From NCBI GenBank assembly GCA_016280955.1, contig JAEEHV010000084.1, positions 1-44,988 of the forward strand: a stretch of 44,988 nt of DNA, read 5' to 3'. Each line of letters starts with the position of its first letter. Position 1 is the stretch's first letter. Of the stretch, positions 1 to 8,010 are shown in pieces. The DNA comes from Candidatus Gastranaerophilales bacterium (GTDB lineage Bacteria; Cyanobacteriota; Vampirovibrionia; Gastranaerophilales; Gastranaerophilaceae). Made by a program: the position numbers and the translations under genes. The notes beneath the pieces were generated by a model that worked only from the letters and a program-made list of their open reading frames with translations, was not told where the DNA came from and did no database searches.

Positions 1-256
1 AAAAAAAATAATTGCAAGATACAGTTTGTCGAATACAATTTTGCATATAACCTGAAACGAATTTTCTATCTGTTAAAAAGATACAAAACAAACTTTTTTC
101 TATACATAATAACTTATTCTTGAAACTTTACAATAAAATTTAAAAAATTCTTTTTTGAAGTTAAGTTGCGGAAAATTCTTGTACTATCAGTTCAGTTTTC
201 TCGTTTCATGTGTTCTTTTACAAATTTTGTAATTCTGAGGCACTAAGTATTAAAAA
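1..256. other. AT-rich stretch without a recognised gene
   Basis: I see no credible coding frame, RNA gene or hairpin terminator here. The stretch is extremely AT-rich, with many stops in all frames. It lies downstream of the minus-strand gene that ends at 257 and probably holds that transcript's 3' end plus the flank of a gene outside the window. Confidence 0.4.
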
Positions 257-1009
257 TTATTCGTACCGATAACCTGTTATTTGCTGTTTATTACTGTTTT
301 TATTATATAAATAATTACCGTAAATTCTTATTACAGATTTAGGTGCAATTATTTTAAATTTGTCTGATACCAAAACTTCAGCATTTTGCAGGAGTGACGG
401 GTTTAGATGTTCTCCTTTTATTAACATGGGTTTAAAATAATAAATTCTGTCAAATGTTGAAATTACATTATATTTATATTCTTTATCAAGTTTTCCCCCT
501 GGGATATGTTTTGCAAAACAATTTAAGGAATTTACTCTTGAACTGACGCATAAATTATCAATATTTTTATTATCGTCTGAACTATAAAAATTCTGACTTT
601 CCGTATTTATATAGTCAATTCCTTCTTTAACAGCAGATAAACCTGTTGGGATAATAATTACATAAAATATTAAACAATAAATCAGATAAGACAGGCAAAT
701 AATAAAACCTATATCAGCAATTTTATTACTTTTAGCAGTTCTATAATCAACCTTTTTTACACTTTTTATTGCAAATAATGTTAATACTATAAATAAAACC
801 GATAAAATAATTATTAAAGCCGGAAACAAAATATATATCCACAAGAGTTGTAATATAAATATATGTTCTGATATAAGTTCATTGTTGTAGCGAATCATTG
901 ACTGCGTGCTTACAAGAGCTGTTATCGGAACAATTATGGAAGACATTATCCCAAGCACTTTATATGGTATTGTTTCTCTGAAACTATTTAAAAAATCTAC
1001 AAATGTCAT
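257..1009 (-). CDS. Uncharacterised membrane protein, 250 aa
   Basis: I do not recognise the family. The protein has hydrophobic segments at about residues 18-36 (moderate), 51-80 and 98-122, followed by a soluble C-terminal domain of about 125 residues (126-250). That layout suggests an inner-membrane protein with a C-terminal extramembrane domain containing two cysteines (around 154 and 164). The start ATG follows a weak purine stretch (GTGGAA). The upstream gene on the same strand ends 24 nt before, so the two are probably co-transcribed. Function is unknown. Confidence 0.6.
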   Translation of the reverse strand: MTFVDFLNSFRETIPYKVLGIMSSIIVPITALVSTQSMIRYNNELISEHIFILQLLWIYILFPALIIILSVLFIVLTLFAIKSVKKVDYRTAKSNKIADIGFIICLSYLIYCLIFYVIIIPTGLSAVKEGIDYINTESQNFYSSDDNKNIDNLCVSSRVNSLNCFAKHIPGGKLDKEYKYNVISTFDRIYYFKPMLIKGEHLNPSLLQNAEVLVSDKFKIIAPKSVIRIYGNYLYNKNSNKQQITGYRYE

Positions 1010-1033
1010 AACGATTCCACAACTAACATAAAA

Positions 1034-1438
1034 TTATTTTTTTAGATAATCCGGTATTTCTATTGTTTCCGGATTGTCTGTTATGATATTGCCATTTTTG
1101 CGGCACATTTTTATATCCTCCGGCAATGAGGCATACATTCTGTCTATACGGTTCGTCATAGTATATACATTTATAATCATAAAACCTAAAAAAGTTTTAG
1201 ATTGTTCAAGCATAAGACTTATTTCATTTAATATAGTAAAAATATTTTCTTCTTTTTGTCTGTTTAAAAAATCTTTATTGTCAATTAGTTCTTTCGGAAG
1301 TGAATCATATAAATTTTTTAATTTATTGTATAAACAGGATTTATTAACAACACGATAATAATATCCCCAAAGTCTCAAACTGCTATCAATACATTCTTCA
1401 ACTTGCGTAATTGCTGTATATATTTTATCCGGTGACAT
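1034..1438 (-). CDS. Uncharacterised helical protein, 134 aa
   Basis: This small soluble protein has predicted helices and no signal peptide, and I recognise no domain. The start is well supported: a GGAGGAAC ribosome binding site lies just upstream, with a TTTACA-N17-TATAAT promoter 19-47 nt before the ATG. It is the first gene of a probable two-gene minus-strand unit with the membrane protein downstream. The promoter overlaps back-to-back with that of the plus-strand gene at 1535, so the two directions may be regulated together. Confidence 0.6.
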   Translation of the reverse strand: MSPDKIYTAITQVEECIDSSLRLWGYYYRVVNKSCLYNKLKNLYDSLPKELIDNKDFLNRQKEENIFTILNEISLMLEQSKTFLGFMIINVYTMTNRIDRMYASLPEDIKMCRKNGNIITDNPETIEIPDYLKK

Positions 1439-1456
1439 TTTGTTCCTCCTATGCTA

Positions 1457-1485
1457 ATTATAGAAACTAATCAAATTTTTGTAAA
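1457..1485 (-). promoter_or_regulatory. Sigma-70-type promoter for the 1438 gene
   Basis: On the minus strand a -35 TTTACA (1485-1480) and a -10 TATAAT (1462-1457) are separated by exactly 17 nt. The GGAGGAAC ribosome binding site follows. The -35 box overlaps the -35 of the divergent promoter at 1479-1506. Confidence 0.6.
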
Positions 1486-1506
1486 ATTTTAATAAAAAGT
1501 TATAAT
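1479..1506 (+). promoter_or_regulatory. Sigma-70-type promoter for the 1535 gene
   Basis: A -35 TTGTAA (1479-1484), a 16-nt spacer and a perfect -10 TATAAT (1501-1506) lie 28 nt before the start codon. TTGTAA is also the -35 of the promoter at 35221, so this may be a favoured -35 in this genome. Confidence 0.6.
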
Positions 1507-1534
1507 AGATTTGTAGTATAAATAAGGAGTTGTT

Positions 1535-2059
1535 ATGCAGGAATTGTATATAGGTATGCCTTTACTGGATATTATTGACTTGTTAGAAAGAATCAATATT
1601 CAGGAATCTTTTAAAAATAATATTTTGAATTTTTGCAGACAGGAATTGCAAAATGGTGACAGCAAAATATCCAATGAAATAGAACTTGCAATGTTAAATG
1701 CATGGATAAATAATTCAGATAAAATTAATATGCCGGAGTTATTGTCGGATAAATATAAACTTATAGATGTTTATACTGAAAATAAAGACTCTGAAACAAA
1801 AACTTTTGAAGAATTTCTTGCAAATGATAATACATATTATTTAAGGTGTATAACCAGAAATGCAGACAATATTGTGACAAAGGTGTCTTTATCTCATAAA
1901 AATGTATCATTTTTGGAAATGATTAAAAATGGCGGGACAGAAGATATCATTACTGATTACAATAATGACGGATTCGCAAATTCACGAACTTTAATAAAAA
2001 AACAAAATAACAAAGTAGATATGATTAATGATATTAATATAGACGGCAAAAAAGATTAA
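1535..2059 (+). CDS. Uncharacterised protein, 174 aa
   Basis: I do not recognise this protein. It is acidic and Asn/Asp-rich, has no signal peptide or membrane segment, and ends in a polar tail (DINIDGKKD). The residues around 137-150 (TDYNNDGFANSRT) resemble the short acidic loops of calcium-binding or FG-GAP-like proteins, but one such loop is not diagnostic. A clear AAGGAG ribosome binding site sits 6 nt before the ATG, and a promoter lies at 1479-1506. It appears monocistronic, because the following beta-barrel gene has its own upstream AT-rich region. Confidence 0.55.
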   Translation: MQELYIGMPLLDIIDLLERINIQESFKNNILNFCRQELQNGDSKISNEIELAMLNAWINNSDKINMPELLSDKYKLIDVYTENKDSETKTFEEFLANDNTYYLRCITRNADNIVTKVSLSHKNVSFLEMIKNGGTEDIITDYNNDGFANSRTLIKKQNNKVDMINDINIDGKKD

Positions 2060-2202
2060 TTAAATAACTAATTTGGTTTTATTTGTTTGACTATTTATTA
2101 TGAAATTTTTATTTTTTATATAAATAATATTGAAAAAAATATAAAAAAGTAGTATTATAATACTTGTCATATAAGGAATTATTTAAATAATTGGAGAAAG
2201 AT

Positions 2203-3315
2203 ATGAAAAAGAGTTTTATGAAAAAATGTCCAAAATTATTTTTGGCTGCTGCATTCGCAACAACACTTATGTTTTCTTCTCCGGCTAATGCTACTATGCC
2301 AATGTCAGACACTATGTCTGCTCAGGCAGCCAGCCCTGTGTCAGCACAGTTAGGCGGTTATTTACAACAGCTTAACAGCTACGATCAGGCTTTCATGAAC
2401 ATGGATATGTACATGTTATCCAATAAAAAAGATCGTGAAGCACAGAAGGAAGCAAGTGCAATCAATGAACACGGTACTGCTTGGGTATCACCGTACGGTG
2501 AATTTGGTACTACACCGGTACACAACGGCCCTAATGCTTCAACATCTTTGTATGGAGTATTTTTAGGCGGCAATTCTCAGATTAAAGACTTAGGTAACGG
2601 CTGGGAAGGTATGTGGGGTGCTTATGCCGGATATAATGGTGCTCGCCAGTCCTATTCTGAAGTTACTACTTATCAGAATGGCGGTACTTTCGGTTTAACC
2701 GGTATGGCATTCAAAGATGATTTCTTTGCAGCTGCAACTGTTAACGTTGGTGCAGGAGCAGGCAGACATCATTCATTCCATAAGGATGACGATTTTGCTA
2801 TGTTATCAACAGGTATTGCTGCTAAAGCAGGTTATAACTGGGAACTTGCTGATGGTAAGTTTATCGTTCAACCATCATTAATGGCATCTTATTCTTATAT
2901 CCATACATTTGATGATTGGAACCGTACAGGTGCTAAAGTTGATGCAGACGGTGTTCATGCTATTCAGGTTGAACCTGGTATCAAATTTATCGGTAACCTT
3001 AAAAACGGATGGCAGCCATATGCAGGTGTAAGTTTAGTATATAGCATCTGGGATAAAACACATTTCAGAATGAACGGCACCGCATTACCTAATTTAAGCA
3101 TTAATCCTTATGTTAAATATGGTCTTGGTCTTCGTAAAGTATGGGGTGACAGAGTTGCCGGATTCGCTCAAGCATACTTTATGAGCGGTGGCAGAAACGG
3201 TATAGGTATTCACGGCGGATTCAGATTTGCAGTCGGCAGAGATGGTTCAAACGATATTAAAGGAGAAACCCCAAGCCTGGCACCGACAAAGATTAGTTTA
3301 AATAATAAAAAGTAA
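2203..3315 (+). CDS. Outer-membrane autotransporter-type beta-barrel protein
   Basis: The protein is 370 aa. An N-terminal signal peptide (MKKSF... to SSPANA, about residues 1-31) is followed by a linker of about 70 residues. From about residue 90 to the end it consists of alternating amphipathic strands rich in Gly, Tyr, Trp and Phe (GAYAGYNGAR, VQPSLMASYSYIHTF, GWQPYAGVSLVYSI), typical of the autotransporter barrel domain. There is no long passenger, so it is more likely a stand-alone barrel or porin-like surface protein than a secreting autotransporter. The ATG at 2203 is preferred over the in-frame TTG at 2191 because GGAGAAAG lies between them. Its codon use is more GC-rich than its neighbours, suggesting high expression. 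The next gene is an OmpH/Skp-like chaperone, the class that escorts such barrels. Confidence 0.75.
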   Translation: MKKSFMKKCPKLFLAAAFATTLMFSSPANATMPMSDTMSAQAASPVSAQLGGYLQQLNSYDQAFMNMDMYMLSNKKDREAQKEASAINEHGTAWVSPYGEFGTTPVHNGPNASTSLYGVFLGGNSQIKDLGNGWEGMWGAYAGYNGARQSYSEVTTYQNGGTFGLTGMAFKDDFFAAATVNVGAGAGRHHSFHKDDDFAMLSTGIAAKAGYNWELADGKFIVQPSLMASYSYIHTFDDWNRTGAKVDADGVHAIQVEPGIKFIGNLKNGWQPYAGVSLVYSIWDKTHFRMNGTALPNLSINPYVKYGLGLRKVWGDRVAGFAQAYFMSGGRNGIGIHGGFRFAVGRDGSNDIKGETPSLAPTKISLNNKK

Positions 3316-3320
3316 TCAAA

Positions 3321-3354
3321 AAAACTCCTTGTAAAAAATACAAGGAGTTTTTTT
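3321..3354 (+). terminator. Rho-independent terminator after the beta-barrel gene
   Basis: A perfect inverted repeat, AAAACTCCTTGTA / TACAAGGAGTTTT, with a 5-nt A loop is followed by a run of T. It ends 15 nt before the next start codon, so the downstream ompH-like gene is probably expressed by read-through or from an overlapping promoter. Confidence 0.85.
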
Positions 3355-3368
3355 AGAAAGGAAATATA

Positions 3369-3896
3369 ATGAAAAAAACTGTATTATCTGCAATAATTGC
3401 ATTAGCATTAACTATAGGCATGACATCTTCTGTCAATGCAGAACAAAAAATTGCAACAATTGATATTCAAAAAATCGTTCAAAATTCTGTACAGGTACAG
3501 GAATTTAATAAAGAACAGGAAGCTAAGATTAAAGAACTTGAAAAATGGATTGAGACTGTAAAAAAAGATATTGAAAAACAACAAACAAAGGACGGAAAAG
3601 AAAAGTTATTCCAAAAATACAAAGCATCATATCTTGAAAAAAAAGAAGGAATAATCAAATCCGGTCAGGTAAAGATGCAGGCATTTATGGATGAGCTATC
3701 TGAAACTATTGCTTCAGAAGCAAAAGCAAAAGGTTATAACATGGTTATTACAAAAGGTGTTGTTGTTTATGGCGGTGAAGATATAACAGAAGATGTTCAA
3801 AATAAGGTAAATGCAAAAGCTAATCCAACTGTTGCTGAACCTCAAAAACAAGAAAAACCTGCCAAAAAGAAAAAATCTATTAAATTTAAAAAATAA
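3369..3896 (+). CDS. OmpH/Skp-family periplasmic chaperone (copy 1)
   Basis: The 175-aa protein begins with a signal peptide (residues 1-24, SSVNA before EQKIATID). The mature N-terminus has the family strand (IATIDIQKIVQNS), then a long charged coiled-coil (about 45-115), then the closing strand and motif KGYNMVITKGVVVYGGEDIT. Skp-like proteins are trimeric periplasmic holdases that carry outer-membrane proteins to the BAM complex. Unlike the paralogue at 8011, this copy has a Lys-rich tail (about 148-175, with PAKKKKS). It lies directly after the beta-barrel gene, which supports a role in outer-membrane assembly. AGAAAGGAAAT precedes the ATG. Confidence 0.8.
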   Translation: MKKTVLSAIIALALTIGMTSSVNAEQKIATIDIQKIVQNSVQVQEFNKEQEAKIKELEKWIETVKKDIEKQQTKDGKEKLFQKYKASYLEKKEGIIKSGQVKMQAFMDELSETIASEAKAKGYNMVITKGVVVYGGEDITEDVQNKVNAKANPTVAEPQKQEKPAKKKKSIKFKK

Positions 3897-3917
3897 TTAT
3901 TAATTTTCTAAAATAAT

Positions 3918-3955
3918 AACAACTCTGTTTCAAATCGGAACAGAGTTGTTTTATT
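3918..3955 (+). terminator. Rho-independent terminator
   Basis: A 12-bp perfect stem (AACAACTCTGTT / AACAGAGTTGTT) with a 9-nt loop is followed by TTATT. It closes the OmpH transcription unit. Confidence 0.8.
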
Positions 3956-4029
3956 ACGGTTAAAGTAAAAATTAATAACATGTTATAATTGTTTATGGTT
4001 TATGGCGGTTTAAATATTGGAAAAATAAT

Positions 4030-4743
4030 ATGCGGATAAAATTTTTTATTTCTATATTTTTTGTATTTGCTCTCAATTTGAGTGCTGTTGCTATTTGTTT
4101 TATGAATAATCCTGCAAACAAAGATGTTCAACAATTTAATGAACCCAAAAAGACTATTGCAGACAGATATAATCCAAACAGGGATTATTTTGACTATTCT
4201 CTTGTGTTAGGCGAGTTTCCAAAAGATTACTATTATACGACAGTAAAAATCGCCAAGTCCAAAAAACGTATTTTGATAATTACTGATAGTGTATCAAATG
4301 ATAATACCGCATCATGTGGCTTATTTTACTATTTTGCGGAAAACGGGTTTGTGTATCCTCTGGGGTATTTAGAGGGTAAAAAGCCGCTATTACTCTCTAA
4401 AAATTATTTATATTTAAATAACGGCAATGAATACATTAGATTCTATATGTCTGATAAAAAACTTGAAATTATAAAATCAAATGTATTTAATATTAAAGAA
4501 AATGTTTGTCCGGTTAAGTTTTTCACAATATTAAGTGCGGATAAATTTGAGGGTGATTATGGAGAGACAGCTGGTGATGATGTTGTACGTGCTAATTTAG
4601 ACGGGTTTTATTTTGAATATCATAAGCCGCAATATAAAAGAAAATATATCAAGAGCCTAATGCGTGAATGTATAAATGACGGTGTAAAAACTCAGGTGCA
4701 GATGTATTGTTGCGTTGTTGATAAGCTGCATCCTGTTAAATAG
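4030..4743 (+). CDS. Exported protein of unknown function, 237 aa
   Basis: An N-terminal hydrophobic signal (about residues 3-24, ending near AVAICF) suggests export or anchoring. The remainder is a soluble domain rich in Tyr, Phe and Lys with about five cysteines after the signal (SCGL, VCPV, REC, YCCV), so disulfides in the periplasm are possible. I recognise no family. A weak TTGGA lies 12 nt before the ATG. A TATAAT at about 3983-3988 with an upstream AT-rich block is a plausible -10. It stands alone between the terminator at 3918 and the sigma-28-like promoter at 4842. Confidence 0.6.
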   Translation: MRIKFFISIFFVFALNLSAVAICFMNNPANKDVQQFNEPKKTIADRYNPNRDYFDYSLVLGEFPKDYYYTTVKIAKSKKRILIITDSVSNDNTASCGLFYYFAENGFVYPLGYLEGKKPLLLSKNYLYLNNGNEYIRFYMSDKKLEIIKSNVFNIKENVCPVKFFTILSADKFEGDYGETAGDDVVRANLDGFYFEYHKPQYKRKYIKSLMRECINDGVKTQVQMYCCVVDKLHPVK

Positions 4744-4819
4744 GCTTATTATTATGATTAATTCATTATTACTTAAATAGTTATATTTCAAATTGCTAAT
4801 GTAACATTTTATATTAAAA

Positions 4820-4868
4820 TGTAACAATTTTTAAAAATCATTAAAGTTTTTCAGAATTATGCCGATAA
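4820..4868 (+). promoter_or_regulatory. Sigma-28/FliA-type promoter with upstream TGTAACAATT box
   Basis: TAAAGTTT (4842-4849), an 11-nt spacer and GCCGATAA (4861-4868) match the classical sigma-28 consensus exactly. A TGTAACAATT box (4820-4829) sits 12 nt upstream of the -35. The same arrangement recurs at 9128-9177, 11627-11696 (minus strand) and 43611-43661. An alternative reading as ATGTAA-N17-TAAAGT sigma-70 is possible but does not explain the conserved GCCG. Confidence 0.75.
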
Positions 4869-4897
4869 CTAATTTGTAAAAACACAAGGAGTATAAT

Positions 4898-5041
4898 GTG
4901 GTTAGTAAAGAAAAAACTGAAAAACAGGTTAATGTAGAAGAATTTACAGTAAATGCTGATGATGGGCAGAATGATATTTCAGCATCTCCAATTATAATCA
5001 GTAAAGTAAGTGCTGATTCCGATGGAATCGAAGATTTTTAA
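4898..5041 (+). CDS. Small acidic protein, 47 aa, GTG start
   Basis: The frame opens with GTG at 4898, six nt after a perfect AAGGAG, and runs 47 codons to TAA. The product begins VVSKEKTEKQVNVEEF and ends SADSDGIEDF. It is hydrophilic and acidic, with no membrane segment. The ATG that overlaps the GTG in another frame gives only 13 codons. The evidence for a real gene is the exact sigma-28-type promoter about 30 nt upstream combined with the ribosome binding site. No function can be assigned. Confidence 0.55.
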   Translation: MVSKEKTEKQVNVEEFTVNADDGQNDISASPIIISKVSADSDGIEDF

Positions 5042-5232
5042 TTAAAATTTTGAAGAATAATATTTGGTAAAAATAATTTTATACAAGGTGTAAAAGCTGT
5101 TGCCAATTACACCTGATGTTTGTTATAAATTTACTCTAAAATAAACAGGTCCTCTTGTTGTTACTGTTTCTAACATTCGTGCATTAAATTGCAATTTATG
5201 TTAGTATTTATATGATGCTTTGGGAGGACTTT

Positions 5233-6213
5233 ATGATAGATTTTTTATCTAATCCCGAATGGATTAGACCACAGATGGATTTTCTGGTATTTCTGCAAAA
5301 TATACGAATTAACAGTCCGATTCTTTTAGATAAACTGTTTTTAGTAATTACAATATTTGGTGAAATATGGCTGCCGACATTGGTTTGTGCAATAGTTTAC
5401 TGGTGTATAGATTTTAAGAAAGGAATATATTTATTCTCGCTGGAAAGTCTTAACAGATTTTTTGCTCATTTTCTTAAAATGATTGCGTGTGTTTACAGAC
5501 CTTGGGTGCTTGACAGCAGAATCCATCCGTCTGAACTTGCTGTTCCTTTTGCAAAAGGTTATTCTTTCCCCAGCGGTCATTCTGCAATGAGTTCATCTGT
5601 TTTTGGCGGTATTGCATATTTGATGAGAAAAAATAAAATATTGTGCCTCTCTCTTATTTGTTTAGTGCTTCTCATAGGATTTTCCCGCCTTTTGTTAGGT
5701 GTTCATTCACCGCAGGATGTTATTTGCGGATTGTTGATAGGTTTTATTCTCGTTTTTGCAGTAAAACCAATTGTAGATTGGGCGGAAAAAGATGCTAAAA
5801 GGTATATGATATTGCTTGCTGTAATTGATATTATTGTAATAGCTGCATTAATTTATACATACTTTTTTGCTGAATACAGAATGGATTATGTTTCAGGAGA
5901 ATTGCTAGTAAACCCTCAGAAATTAAGATATGTAACTGTTGTTGAATTTGGTTATGCACTTGGGCTTATAAACGGTTGTTATCTGTGTGCAAGATATTGT
6001 CCTTTTGAACCTAAAGATGTACCCGTAAAGCAACGTATAATAAGAGGAATAATAGGTGCAATCGGTATAATAATATTACTCAAGTATATTTTCGGATATA
6101 TTTTAATGAACTGTATAAAAATCCGTTATGCGTTTTTGGTAACATTCTTTTTAGGAATTATTATTACATTAATTTATCCTGTTATTTATACGAAAATCAT
6201 AAAGAAAATTTAA
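5233..6213 (+). CDS. Membrane-bound PAP2-family phosphatase
   Basis: This polytopic protein of 326 aa has the three PAP2 phosphatase signatures: K-x6-RP (KMIACVYRP, about 83-91), PSGH (about 113-116) with catalytic-type His, and SR-x5-H (SRLLLGVHSPQDV, about 152-164). The family dephosphorylates lipid phosphates such as phosphatidate or undecaprenyl pyrophosphate at the membrane. After the PAP2 core come about four further membrane segments (up to residue 326), longer than the minimal family. The start at 5233 is preferred over the in-frame ATGs at 5212 and 5215 because GGGAGG lies 5 nt before it. It is the first gene of a plus-strand cluster with a polyprenol-kinase-like gene and a BioG-like esterase. 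Confidence 0.8.
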   Translation: MIDFLSNPEWIRPQMDFLVFLQNIRINSPILLDKLFLVITIFGEIWLPTLVCAIVYWCIDFKKGIYLFSLESLNRFFAHFLKMIACVYRPWVLDSRIHPSELAVPFAKGYSFPSGHSAMSSSVFGGIAYLMRKNKILCLSLICLVLLIGFSRLLLGVHSPQDVICGLLIGFILVFAVKPIVDWAEKDAKRYMILLAVIDIIVIAALIYTYFFAEYRMDYVSGELLVNPQKLRYVTVVEFGYALGLINGCYLCARYCPFEPKDVPVKQRIIRGIIGAIGIIILLKYIFGYILMNCIKIRYAFLVTFFLGIIITLIYPVIYTKIIKKI

Positions 6214-6264
6214 TTGTAACACTTTTTAATATATAATTATTAGAGAACGAAGATGGGGATTAAT

Positions 6265-7203
6265 ATGGAAAATAACGTGCTTATGCCTGGTGATGCAGCC
6301 GGAAATTATAACGAAAAATGGACAAAAACTTTTGATTTAAAATTTCTGATATTGTGGATTGTATTGTTTGTATTGTTACTTAGCTGGACAATAATTTTTG
6401 ATCCTAAGCTTTTTGATGCAAGGCATTTTTTCTTCAGAGCAGGCATAAAGCTTTTTGTAATGATGATATTAGCTCTTTTGGGCGGAATGTTGTGCCGTCA
6501 TTTTTGTAATACTGACGAAAAAGGATATATAACAACATCAAAAAATAAGTGGTTTAAAGTTAATTATACAAGGAAGATTCAGCATTTTGCCGCATATTTG
6601 GTGCCTTTATTGAGTCCTCCTACAGCACCTTTGGGAATACTTCCCCATCTTTGGGAATCCTTGTTTGTTCTTTTTATGTTTTTGGTTTTAATTAAGCCTG
6701 TAAGAGAATTTTCAACATTTTTTATGCTTCAGTTTAACTCTTTAGACAGAATTGAAGACAGACCTAATACTTTAAAATGGATTGTCTTGGGTAATATGCT
6801 GCCGGGACTTTTGATTATTACCATATTTAAACAGGTTTTTGAAACATATCTCGGTTTGCCGCTTTTGGCAACTGTTGTTGTGCTGACTGTTGCTATAGGA
6901 GATGGTTTAGCCGAACCTGTCGGTACTTATTTGGGCAAGAAAAAGTATGTAGTTCCTTCCTGGAACTTAAAAAACAGATACGTAAGGTCTTATGCAGGCA
7001 GTGCATGCGTATATCTGGCAGCTGTATTATTTTTGATTCTGTTTAAAGAGCAGTTTGCTAACTATAAAGAATTTTGGTCTGCAATGATTTTGTTTCCGCC
7101 TGTTATGACGATATCTGAAGCATTTGCACCGCATTCAATGGATACACCTATAATGATGCTTGTCGGCTTTACTCTGTTGTTTGGCATTTGTGCAATATTC
7201 TAG
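6265..7203 (+). CDS. Phytol/dolichol-kinase-like membrane protein
   Basis: This multi-span membrane protein of about 312 aa carries hallmarks of the polyprenol (phytol/dolichol) kinase and CDP-diglyceride-synthase-like fold: RKIQHFAAY in the first third, and IGDGLAEPVGTYLGKKK followed by RSYAGSACVYL in the second half. Related enzymes phosphorylate isoprenoid alcohols using CTP. The gene follows a PAP2 phosphatase by about 50 nt, so the pair could handle the same lipid phosphate in opposite directions; this is inference. The ATG at 6265 is chosen because GGGG lies 6 nt upstream; the ATG at 6253 is the alternative. A TTGTAA-containing AT-rich block (6217-6245) may be its promoter. Confidence 0.65.
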   Translation: MENNVLMPGDAAGNYNEKWTKTFDLKFLILWIVLFVLLLSWTIIFDPKLFDARHFFFRAGIKLFVMMILALLGGMLCRHFCNTDEKGYITTSKNKWFKVNYTRKIQHFAAYLVPLLSPPTAPLGILPHLWESLFVLFMFLVLIKPVREFSTFFMLQFNSLDRIEDRPNTLKWIVLGNMLPGLLIITIFKQVFETYLGLPLLATVVVLTVAIGDGLAEPVGTYLGKKKYVVPSWNLKNRYVRSYAGSACVYLAAVLFLILFKEQFANYKEFWSAMILFPPVMTISEAFAPHSMDTPIMMLVGFTLLFGICAIF

Positions 7204-7221
7204 ATAGGATGGATGTTTTTT

Positions 7222-7872
7222 ATGCAAAAATATTTAATTGAGAATAACTCAGATAATTTAATATTGTTTTTTTCAGGCTGGGGATGTGATGAATATGAGT
7301 TTGAACATTTAAAATCTACCTCTGATGTCCTGATTTTATATAATTATAGTGACTTAGATTTGAATTTTGATTTTTCAAAATATATAAATTATAATCTAAT
7401 TGCATTTTCTGCCGGAGTTTTTGTTGCTTCAGTTATTAATTTTGATTTTAAAATTAATAAGAAAATTGCTGTTGATGGGAATCCGTATTTATTTGATGAG
7501 TATTTTGGATTGTCCGCATCAATGCAGGAATATTTATATGGTTTAACAGAAGATAATTGTGATGAATTTACCCGGAACTACCTCGTTAAAACCGATGAAG
7601 AATACAAAAAATTTCATCCGTCAAAAAGAACAATTGAAAGCTGCAGAAATGAATTTGACTGTTTAAAGAAAATTTATCTGAACAATAAGCAAAATATAAA
7701 TGATATTTATGATTTTGCACTCATTGGTGATTCTGATGCAATATTCAATATCTCAGCCCAAAAAGAATTTTACGGTAGTCGGTTAAATGTTATAGAAAAT
7801 GCCCGTCATAATTTATTTTTCAGAATTAACAGTTATGATGAGCTTTTTGATATGACTAAAAAAATGTTTTAA
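7222..7872 (+). CDS. bioG: BioG/DUF452-like alpha/beta hydrolase
   Basis: The 216-aa protein matches the pattern of BioG-type pimeloyl-ACP methyl ester esterases: an N-terminal strand and oxyanion loop (LILFFSGWGCDEYEF), a nucleophile elbow with Ser63 (AFSAGV), an acidic residue region (GDSDAIF) and a C-terminal His in ENARHNLFF. BioG removes the methyl group from pimeloyl-ACP to end the BioC-dependent stage of biotin synthesis. No other biotin gene is in the window, so the substrate is not certain. The ATG at 7222 is preferred, with AGGATGG about 9 nt before it; the ATG at 7213 abuts that site. The gene starts 18 nt after the polyprenol-kinase-like gene. Confidence 0.65.
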   Translation: MQKYLIENNSDNLILFFSGWGCDEYEFEHLKSTSDVLILYNYSDLDLNFDFSKYINYNLIAFSAGVFVASVINFDFKINKKIAVDGNPYLFDEYFGLSASMQEYLYGLTEDNCDEFTRNYLVKTDEEYKKFHPSKRTIESCRNEFDCLKKIYLNNKQNINDIYDFALIGDSDAIFNISAQKEFYGSRLNVIENARHNLFFRINSYDELFDMTKKMF

Positions 7873-7951
7873 CGTTAGAAGTTTGCAAGTATGCTTTTAT
7901 TGTGCTATAGATAATGTAGGGTTAAAATGCAAAGTAAAACATTATGACTTA

Positions 7952-7980
7952 AACTGCAGGGTAATTTAAGCAGTTATAAT
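7952..7980 (+). promoter_or_regulatory. Possible promoter and inverted repeat before the second ompH
   Basis: AACTGC (7952-7957) and GCAGTT (7970-7975) form an inverted repeat that overlaps a perfect TATAAT (7975-7980). The arrangement is suitable for an operator, but the arms are short and the -35 is poor, so it is a weak call. Confidence 0.3.
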
Positions 7981-8010
7981 GCTAATAAAGCAATAAGATT
8001 GGAGGGGAAT

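Noticed and set aside
123..152. AAACTTTA on the plus strand, resembling a minus-strand sigma-28 -35
   Set aside because: No GCCG-type -10 follows at 11-12 nt.
4896..4937. ATG overlapping the GTG of the 47-aa gene
   Set aside because: It gives only 13 codons, and the GTG frame is longer and correctly spaced from AAGGAG.
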